A stretch of DNA of 63,700 nt, from contig NZ_VFAC01000025.1 in the NCBI RefSeq assembly GCF_007644105.1, forward strand, positions 1-63,700, given 5' to 3'. Both the position numbers and the translations under genes were made by a program. Every line of letters starts with the position of its first letter. Positions within the stretch are counted from its first letter, which is position 1. Positions 57,935-63,700 of the stretch are shown here, one piece after another. A model generated the notes under the pieces. The model was not told the DNA's origin. It searched no databases and saw only the letters and a program-made list of their open reading frames with translations. Source of the DNA: Elioraea rosea (GTDB lineage: Bacteria; Pseudomonadota; Alphaproteobacteria; Acetobacterales; Acetobacteraceae).

Positions 57935-58704
57935 CGTCGCGCCTCCGCAACTAGGCGGGGCGGCGGGGCGGTGAGGGTGGCGAAGCAGAAGCCGCGCGCC
58001 TTCAGCCCCACGACGAGGTCCTCGAACACGTCGGCGTATTTCTGCGCGCGCGAGCGGATGCCCCAGTGCATCACCAGCACCTCGCCGTCGCGGATCGAGG
58101 CGAGGGAGCGGCGCAGAAGCGCGTCGTTGGGGTACCGGTCTGACGGCAGCTCGTCGCCGAGGAAGCCGTGCTCGGTCCATCCCACATGGGCGAAGCCGCA
58201 GGCGGCGGCGAAGGCGATCGCGTTCGGCGTCGTGCGCCCGCCAGGGGCGCGCCAGATCGGGTCGAAACCGCGGCCTGTCATCGCGCGAAGCCGCTCCTCC
58301 GGCGCGCGCAGCTCGGCGCACATCGCCTCGCGGTCGAGCAGCGTGCCCTCGCGCGCGCCCCCAGCTGATGAAGGATGGGGAACGAACCGTACGCGCTCGC
58401 CCTGGTCGCCGCGGAAGTACCAGTGCCGCATCGTGTGGCTGCCGAAGGCGTGGCCCTCGGCGACCCGCGCAAGCCAGAACGGCGCCCAAGGCTCGGAGAG
58501 CGAGGTGTCGCCGCGATGGGTGCGCTCGTCGGCGAGGAACAGCGTCGCCTTCACGCCGTGCCTGGCCATGATCGCGGCGATCTGCTCTGCCCTGTCCATC
58601 CAGCCCGTGTCGATGGTCAGGTACACCGTCTTGCCGCATTGGGCGGATGCCGGAACCGCCAGGGCGGCGAGCGCACCGGCGAGAAGGCTACGCCGGAAGA
58701 GCAT
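57931..58704 (-). CDS. Exported polysaccharide-deacetylase family protein
   Basis: 257 residues with signal peptide (LLAGALAALAVPASA). NodB-like fold: VYLTIDTGWMDRAEQIAAIMARHGVKATLFLADERTHRG, the metal His pair in FGSHTMRHWYF, and FDPIWRAPGGRTTP. The first motif is TIDTG rather than TFDDG, one Asp short, seen in a known subgroup. Overlaps the beta-propeller stop and the next start. Substrate is probably an envelope glycan or glycolipid. Confidence 0.87.
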   Translation of the reverse strand: MLFRRSLLAGALAALAVPASAQCGKTVYLTIDTGWMDRAEQIAAIMARHGVKATLFLADERTHRGDTSLSEPWAPFWLARVAEGHAFGSHTMRHWYFRGDQGERVRFVPHPSSAGGAREGTLLDREAMCAELRAPEERLRAMTGRGFDPIWRAPGGRTTPNAIAFAAACGFAHVGWTEHGFLGDELPSDRYPNDALLRRSLASIRDGEVLVMHWGIRSRAQKYADVFEDLVVGLKARGFCFATLTAPPPRLVAEARR

Positions 58705-59680
58705 GGAACAGGATGCCGTGCGGGCTTCGGCCGACAGGCAGGTTGGCGATCACCACGCCGGTCTCGATGTCGATGACGCCCACCCTGTTCGCCACGCGCT
58801 GGGTGAACCAGAGCTGCCCGCCATCGGCCGAGAAGTCGAGGCAGTCTGGCGCGCCTGGCGCGCGCATCGTCCGCACGGCGGCGAGCGTTCCGGCATCGAG
58901 CGCGGTGATCGTGCTCGCCACGCGGTTCGTGACGTACAGCGTGAGCCCGTCGGGCGAGGGGAAGACGTTATGCGCGCCGGCGGCGGTGCGCACCTTGGCC
59001 AGGGTTCGCCCATCCTCCGGCGCGTGAACGGTGACGTTGTCCTCGCCCATGTTGGCGACGAGCAGGCCGTGCCGGGCATCGTGGATGATGCCCGCGGGCG
59101 TCTTGCCCGTCGGCGCGGTCCAGAGAAGCCTGCCGGTCGCGGCCTCGACGGCGGCGATGCGGTTGTTGCCCTGGAGTGTGACGTAGGTGACGCGGTTGTC
59201 CGGGCTCCACGCGATGTGGCTCGGCATGTCAGGTGCGGCGAGGCGATGGCGGAGCTCGAGCGTTGCCGCATCGTAGATGTCGATCTGGTCGCGGCGGAGG
59301 CTCGCGACGGTCAGCATCGTCCGGTCGGGGCTGAAGAGCAGGTGGTAGGGGTTGGAAATGCGCAGCCGCCGCGTCACCGCCGCCGTGGCCGGATCGAGGA
59401 ACTGGAACTCGTTCCCGGCGCTGTCGCCGAGCACGATCTCGCTGCGGTCGGGCGTGTAGACGAGGTGGTGCGGCTCGCGCAGCGTCGGCACGCGGATCTT
59501 TTCCACGCCTGTCATCGCGTCGAGCACGCTCACCGTCGCGTCGCGGCTGTTCAGGACGTAGACGAGCCCGGGCCGGGGCGAGATGGCCTGGGGGGCCGTG
59601 GCTGCGCTCAGGCGCGCGGGCAGCGCCGCGGAGGCCGCCGCACCGGCCAGGAAGGACCGCCTCGGAAACGACCAGCCCAT
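58688..59680 (-). CDS. YncE-like beta-propeller repeat protein, exported
   Basis: 330 residues with a twin-arginine-type signal (FPRRSFLAGAAASAALPARLSA). Repeats of about 40 residues with YVLNSRDATVSVLDAMTG, LLFSPDRTMLTVASL, HIAWSPDNRVTYVTLQGNN, NVFPSPDGLTLYVTNRVAST, LDFSADGGQLWFT show a seven-bladed propeller. No catalytic residues; likely a binding or scaffold protein. Start 59680 has GAGTTGAAC upstream. Confidence 0.88.
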   Translation of the reverse strand: MGWSFPRRSFLAGAAASAALPARLSAATAPQAISPRPGLVYVLNSRDATVSVLDAMTGVEKIRVPTLREPHHLVYTPDRSEIVLGDSAGNEFQFLDPATAAVTRRLRISNPYHLLFSPDRTMLTVASLRRDQIDIYDAATLELRHRLAAPDMPSHIAWSPDNRVTYVTLQGNNRIAAVEAATGRLLWTAPTGKTPAGIIHDARHGLLVANMGEDNVTVHAPEDGRTLAKVRTAAGAHNVFPSPDGLTLYVTNRVASTITALDAGTLAAVRTMRAPGAPDCLDFSADGGQLWFTQRVANRVGVIDIETGVVIANLPVGRSPHGILFHALPA

Positions 59681-59778
59681 GTTCAACTCCCTCGTGGGTC
59701 GCATTGCTCTACCATCATCCGGCCCCCGCGCGGAACGGGCAGGATCTGCCGGGCTGCCCACGGGGGAACGCGCGGCCC

Positions 59779-60474
59779 TCATGCCGCCTCGTCGATCCGG
59801 CCGTCGCGGAGGGCGACCATCCGGTCGAACCGGTCGAAGATCTTCTCGTCATGGGTGACGACGAGCACGGCCGCCCCGCGCTCCCGCGCGACGCGGCGGA
59901 GCAGGTCCATCACCGTCCTCGCCCGCTCGCTGTCGAGCGCGGCGGTCGGCTCGTCGGCGAGGATGATCGGCGGGTCGTTGGCTAGCGCCCGGGCGATCGC
60001 GACGCGCTGTGCCTCACCGCCGGAGAGCCGTGCCGGCATCGCCGCGGCCCGCCGGCCGACGCCGAGGAAGTGGAGCAGGCCGCGCGCCCGCACCCGCGCG
60101 GCATCGAGTTCGGCACCGGCAAGCGTCATGGCGAGCGCGACATTGTCGGTCGCGTCGAGGAAGGGCAGGAGGTTGTGGAACTGGAAGATGAAGCCGATCC
60201 GGTTCCGCCGCAGCGAGCGCAGGTCGGCCACCTGGTAGCGGCCGCCCTGCCACACGACGCTGTCGCCGAGCGCGAGCAGGCCCGCATCGGGCGCTATGAT
60301 GCAGGCAACGACGTTGAGAAGCGTCGACTTGCCGCTGCCCGACGGCCCGCGGATGCCGACGACCTCTCCCCCCGCGACGGCAAGGCTGACACCGTCGAGC
60401 GCGCGCACCGCCGCCTCGCCCGTGCCGAACTGCTTGGCCACGCTATCGAGGCGCACGAGCGGCGCCTCAGCCAC
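59779..60474 (-). CDS. ABC transporter ATP-binding protein (LolD/DevA-like)
   Basis: 231 residues: Walker A GPSGSGKST, signature LSGGEAQRVAIARAL, Walker B IILADEPTAALD, H-loop VVTHDE. This is the MacB/LolD/DevA subfamily that powers mechanotransmission-type exporters. GTG 60474 lies in an 8-nt overlap with the permease end. The partners are the permease at 60467-61600 and the adaptor at 61597-62745. Confidence 0.92.
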   Translation of the reverse strand: MAEAPLVRLDSVAKQFGTGEAAVRALDGVSLAVAGGEVVGIRGPSGSGKSTLLNVVACIIAPDAGLLALGDSVVWQGGRYQVADLRSLRRNRIGFIFQFHNLLPFLDATDNVALAMTLAGAELDAARVRARGLLHFLGVGRRAAAMPARLSGGEAQRVAIARALANDPPIILADEPTAALDSERARTVMDLLRRVARERGAAVLVVTHDEKIFDRFDRMVALRDGRIDEAA

Positions 60475-61600
60475 CGAGCGCCGCCTGCGCATCGATCCGC
60501 AGCGCGGCGCGAATCGAGACGATGCTGCCGAGGATGCAGATGGCCACCACGATGCCGAGCATCGCCGCGACCTCGGCGGGGCCGAGCGCGACGGTGCGGG
60601 GGAACTTGTCACGCACCGCGAAGAGCAGGGCCGCGCCCATCGCGAACCCGGCGAGGCCGAGCAGCAGCGCCTGCTGAAGCACGAGCCCGGCGATCGTCCT
60701 GTCCGGCGCGCCGATCAGCTTCAGGGTCGCGATCTCGCGCAGCTTGTCCATCGTCATCGTGTAGATGATCAGCGCGATGATCACGGCGGTGACGAAGAGA
60801 AGCACCACCGTGAAGAGGCCGAGCTGCGCCCGCGCGCGGTTGACCACCGAGCGCGTGAGAAGCTCGGCCTGCTCGGCATCGGTCAGGGCCGCGAGGTGCT
60901 TCCAGCGGCGGATCGTGTCGGCGACGGCATCGGCCTCGGCGCCGGGGTGGAGGCGTGCGATCACGGCGTTGACCGTGTCCGTGCCGCTGCCGCCGGCACC
61001 CGCCGCAGCGGCACGCCGCGCCGCGGGAGGGGCGAGCTTGAACTGGAGGTCCTGGCTGTCGCGGAGATGGATGAACACGAGCGGGTCGCCGCCCGAGGCC
61101 ACGAGGTCGCGCGTCAGCCCGACGATGCGGTAGCGGTCGCCCCCGAGCGTCACGGTGTCGCCGAGCGCAAGGCCTGCGCGACGGTCGGCCACCATCTCGA
61201 GGCGTGATCCGCCGAGACCGCGCCCGGAGGAGATGCTCGAGGGCCCGCCAGGGCGGCCTGGCTCGTAGCCCATCACCTGGGCGCGGATGATGCGCCCCGG
61301 GGCGGCCATCTCGGCGGTGCGCAGCGTGATCGAGCCGGCTGCCGCGACCCCGGGAACGCGGGCGACGATCTCGCGCACGTCCCCCGGCACGCGGCTCGCT
61401 TCCGCGAAGGGCCCGCGCGTGCCTGCCTCGACCACCCAGAGTTCCGCCGCGAGGCTGCGCGTCAGCGCGAGCGCCTCGGCCACCACGCCCTGGTAGATGC
61501 CCACCATCGCAAGCGCGACACCCAGCAGAAGGCCGACGCCGAGGCAGGTGATCAGGAACCGGCCGAGCCTGTGGCGTATGTCGCGGAGCGCGAGGTTCAC
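60467..61600 (-). CDS. ABC transporter permease, DevC-like (FtsX/MacB fold)
   Basis: 377 residues: an N-terminal membrane helix (RFLITCLGVGLLLGVALAMVGIYQG), a large periplasmic domain (50-250), and three C-terminal helices (LFTVVLLFVTAVIIALIIYTMTMDKLREIATLKLIGAP, IAGLVLQQALLLGLAGFAMGAALLF, MLGIVVAICILGSIVSI). TMDKLREIATLKLIGA is the DevC-type coupling motif. GTG 61600 overlaps the adaptor stop (GTGA). Confidence 0.92.
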   Translation of the reverse strand: MNLALRDIRHRLGRFLITCLGVGLLLGVALAMVGIYQGVVAEALALTRSLAAELWVVEAGTRGPFAEASRVPGDVREIVARVPGVAAAGSITLRTAEMAAPGRIIRAQVMGYEPGRPGGPSSISSGRGLGGSRLEMVADRRAGLALGDTVTLGGDRYRIVGLTRDLVASGGDPLVFIHLRDSQDLQFKLAPPAARRAAAAGAGGSGTDTVNAVIARLHPGAEADAVADTIRRWKHLAALTDAEQAELLTRSVVNRARAQLGLFTVVLLFVTAVIIALIIYTMTMDKLREIATLKLIGAPDRTIAGLVLQQALLLGLAGFAMGAALLFAVRDKFPRTVALGPAEVAAMLGIVVAICILGSIVSIRAALRIDAQAALGG

Positions 61601-62745
61601 GGGGGCCTCGCCACGGCACGGCGCCCGACGGCGAAGCCGGTGACGATCTCCGTCGCCACCGGCAGCCCGCCAGCGGCATCCGGCGCGAGCGCGAACCGGG
61701 CGTCGAGGGTGCGTGCGATCACCCGCACCGCCCGCCGCGCCAGACGCCCGTCCTCGATCACCCAGACCTGCCCGCCGGCACCGTCGAACCCCGCCATGGC
61801 GGCCTCCGGGATGAGCAGGGCGGACGCAAGCCGCCCGGTCTCGATCTCCGCCTCGATCTGCTCGCCGAGATAGACCTCGGCCGGGCACGTCCCGCAGCGG
61901 AGATACACCCGGCGCTCCTCCGTCACCCGGTCGCTCTCGAGGCCGATGCGCACCACCTCCGCCGCGATCGGCTCTCCGGGGCGGCTCCGCATCCGCACGG
62001 TGGCAGGCTGGCCGAGGCGAAGGCCGCCCGCCCGTCCCTCGTCGATATGGGCGAGTGCCCAGACCGTTCCGGGCGCGACGAGGGTGAACACGGCCTCGCC
62101 CGGGTTCAGCGGCGCGCCGGGCTCGCGGTGGCGCTGGATCACGAGGGCGGCGAAGGGCGCGGCGAGGCGGTGCTTCTCAAGCGTCGTACGCTCGGCGAGC
62201 AGGTTCGCCGCGGCATCGGCACGGGAGGCGCGCGCCACGGCCGCGTCCGCGCGGTTCACCGCGAGATCGGCCATCGCGGTCGCGACCTCGGTCTCCGCCT
62301 GCTCGGCGGCCTCGATGCTTCCCGAGCCGCGCGCGGCCAGTTCCCGGCGACGGCGGGAGTTCGCCTGTTTCTGGGTCAGCAGCGCCTCGGCGCGTTCGCG
62401 CGCGGCCTCGGCCCGCTGCGCCACCGCGTCCGCCATATGCACCGCCGCCTCGGCCCGTGCGACGCGGGCGGCCTGGGTCGCATCGGCGAGCTCGGCGAGA
62501 ACCTGGCCTTCCTCGACGCTGTCGCCATGGTCGGCATGCACCGCACGCAGCGTGCCCGCGACGTCGAAGCCGATGCGGGAGAGAACCTGCGCCTCGATCG
62601 TGCCGAGGCCGAACACGCGGATCGGCACGTCGCGCGCCACGGCGGCAACCGGAACGGGGAGCGGGCGAAGCCTCTGCCAGGCAAGCCCACCCGCGATGGC
62701 CGCGAGCGCGAGGACGAGGAGGGCCGGTTTCCACAGGCGGCGCAT
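61597..62745 (-). CDS. HlyD/MFP-type periplasmic adaptor (DevB-like)
   Basis: 382 residues: N-terminal membrane anchor, lipoyl half-motifs (GFDVAGTLRAVHADHGDSVEEGQVLAEL and APFAALVIQRHREPGAPLNPGEAVFTLV), a long coiled-coil hairpin between (about 90-205) and a beta-barrel domain with an unusual CGTCPAE Cys pair. With the permease and ATPase it forms a DevBCA-like exporter, a type known to move glycolipids in cyanobacteria. It is the first gene of the group. Confidence 0.9.
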   Translation of the reverse strand: MRRLWKPALLVLALAAIAGGLAWQRLRPLPVPVAAVARDVPIRVFGLGTIEAQVLSRIGFDVAGTLRAVHADHGDSVEEGQVLAELADATQAARVARAEAAVHMADAVAQRAEAARERAEALLTQKQANSRRRRELAARGSGSIEAAEQAETEVATAMADLAVNRADAAVARASRADAAANLLAERTTLEKHRLAAPFAALVIQRHREPGAPLNPGEAVFTLVAPGTVWALAHIDEGRAGGLRLGQPATVRMRSRPGEPIAAEVVRIGLESDRVTEERRVYLRCGTCPAEVYLGEQIEAEIETGRLASALLIPEAAMAGFDGAGGQVWVIEDGRLARRAVRVIARTLDARFALAPDAAGGLPVATEIVTGFAVGRRAVARPP

Positions 62746-62841
62746 GCCTGCCTCTCTACGCCCAGCGGGGCCCCCGATCCTTGCGCTCGATCAAGAGCGG
62801 CCGGGGTTGCCGCCGCCTCGGATGCGCCCCACCCTTCCCCC

Positions 62842-63471
62842 ATGTCCGACGGCGCCGACCCCAGACCCCAAGCCGCGCGCCTGCGCCCCACCCGCCCGGC
62901 CGCGGCGGCGAGCCTCGTGCTCGTCCGCGAAGGCAGCGAGGGGCCCTCGGTGCTGATGGGCCAGCGCTCGGCGCGGCACCGCTTCATGCCGCGCGCGCTC
63001 GTCTTTCCCGGCGGGCGGGTGGACAGGGCCGATCGTGCCACCGCGGGTGACGACCCGCTCGGCGCCTTCGCCGCCGCCGCCCTGCGCGAGACGGAGGAGG
63101 AGACGGGCCTCACGGCCGCCGCGATGCCGCCGCCGCTCGCCTATCTCTGCCGCCTCGTCACGCCCGCGCATCTGCCGATCCGCTTCGACGCGCGGTTCCT
63201 CGTCGGCCGGGCGGAGGATTTCGCCGGCACGCTCGGCGGCTCGGGCGAGCTCGAGTTCCTCCGCTGGATCGCCCTCGAGGAAGCAGCGACGCTCGACCTC
63301 TCGCAGCCGACCCGGGTGGTGATCGAGGAGCTGTCGATCTGGCTCCGGCACGATGCGTCCGGGCGCGCCTGCCACGTGGCCGGCACCTGGCGGCACCGGG
63401 CGGGCTGGCTGCGGCGCGACCCGCCGGGTCAGTTCACGGCGCGGAAGATCTCGCCGCCGCCGGGCGCCTGA
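62842..63471 (+). CDS. NUDIX hydrolase
   Basis: 209 residues. Nudix box GGRVDRADRATAGDDPLGAFAAAALRETEEETGL, slightly longer than the canonical GX5EX7REUXEEXGU because of an insert before the RETEEETGL part, with the metal Glu residues kept. This arrangement resembles NUDT19/acyl-CoA-type nudix proteins. The C-terminus overlaps the convergent MBL gene by 43 nt. Confidence 0.88.
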   Translation: MSDGADPRPQAARLRPTRPAAAASLVLVREGSEGPSVLMGQRSARHRFMPRALVFPGGRVDRADRATAGDDPLGAFAAAALRETEEETGLTAAAMPPPLAYLCRLVTPAHLPIRFDARFLVGRAEDFAGTLGGSGELEFLRWIALEEAATLDLSQPTRVVIEELSIWLRHDASGRACHVAGTWRHRAGWLRRDPPGQFTARKISPPPGA

Positions 63472-63700
63472 ACGCGCCGCACGCTGCCCTCGCCCTCGAG
63501 CTTGAGGAGATGCGCAAGCACCGACCGCTCTGCTGCGCGCCGCAGCGCCTCGGCAAGGCCCGGGTAGAGCATCGGCACGATCTCGGCCGGCGTGCCCGCG
63601 CCGCGCCCGACCGCCTCGCGCACGCCCGCCTCGCGCGCCAGCCGGTGCGCGAGCAGCGCCTCGGTGTGGCCGCGCGGGTCGGCGATGGCCGGGCCGTGGC
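63429..63700 (-). CDS. Metallo-beta-lactamase-fold hydrolase, C-terminal part (truncated by window end)
   Basis: The frame is open to the window edge and reads HGPAIADPRGHTEALLAHRLAREAG, VPMLYPGLAEALRRAAERSVLAHLLKLEGEGSVRRV. GHGP...D...A...H...R and the YPGL...AA.RSVLAHL helix are typical of the C-terminus of LACTB2-like MBL hydrolases. The zinc motif itself would lie outside the window. The GTG at 63623 is internal and not the start. Confidence 0.82.
   Translation of the reverse strand, partial: HGPAIADPRGHTEALLAHRLAREAGVREAVGRGAGTPAEIVPMLYPGLAEALRRAAERSVLAHLLKLEGEGSVRRVQAPGGGEIFRAVN

Noticed and set aside
1-63700. CRISPR arrays, insertion sequences, phage genes, rRNA
   Set aside because: No regularly spaced repeats, no transposase or integrase motifs, no phage structural genes and no rRNA signature were found on either strand.

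Overview
The window is a very G+C-rich, gene-dense bacterial chromosome segment, most likely from an alphaproteobacterium of the Acetobacteraceae or a nearby Rhodospirillales group. This is an inference from the gene families present: a SAM-II riboswitch before metZ, a methanogen-output-domain sensor, an SDHAF4-type protein, System I cytochrome c maturation, and several PEP-CTERM proteins. I see no insertion sequence, phage gene or CRISPR array. There is one tRNA (Gly, anticodon CCC).

Layout. 1-6.2 kb: a truncated GntR regulator, two PEP-CTERM exoproteins, a glutathione transferase, a two-gene sensor/hybrid kinase operon and the tRNA. 6.4-13.3 kb: the striking region, a compact peptide-modification (RiPP-like) locus in two parts. 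The first part has a small PatA/PatG-like subtilase, a CGGC peptide, a stand-alone PatG C-terminal-type protein and two Cys-rich peptides. Three of its four small or peptide products carry an N-terminal LPGF motif. After a 314-bp gap, the second part has a precursor with a Thr/Ser/Cys-rich C-terminus, an APH-fold kinase, and a 776-residue fusion of a HopA1-type lyase domain to a complete LanC cyclase. The second part has everything expected for a split lanthipeptide synthetase of the class V / thioviridamide-dehydratase type, but in an unusual host and with an unusual lyase-cyclase fusion.

13.3-24.6 kb: SAM-II riboswitch-metZ-LysE-apaG, folE, a copper-storage four-helix protein, RidA, a family of three small secreted paralogues with a decayed fourth copy, a Bug-type solute-binding protein with VOC protein and divergent LysR, and a third PEP-CTERM protein. 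24.7-37.4 kb: photolyase operon, aldo/keto reductase, lysozyme-like/lipoprotein pair, DsbD with a redoxin partner, rsmB, a PMT-type glycosyltransferase, htpX and SDHAF4. 37.5-50.5 kb: a frameshifted thermonuclease, LysR/MBL/SDR cluster, ZIP transporter, CobB-type sirtuin, UDG-like protein, SOUL protein, metallopeptidase, pterin dehydratase, several small proteins, acetyl-CoA synthetase, Rieske protein, and a TetR/SDR divergent pair with a visible operator.

50.6-56.3 kb is a tightly overlapping ccmCDEFGHI operon (no ccmA or ccmB here). 56.3-62.7 kb, on the minus strand, holds a HlyD-permease-ATPase exporter followed by a beta-propeller protein, a polysaccharide deacetylase and a fatty-acid-hydroxylase-type membrane enzyme, probably an envelope-lipid or glycan export/modification unit. 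The window ends in a NUDIX hydrolase and the C-terminus of a metallo-beta-lactamase-fold hydrolase.

Translational coupling through 1-4 nt overlaps (ATGA, GTGA, TGATG) recurs throughout and was used to choose many starts. No homology search was possible; families are called from motifs.
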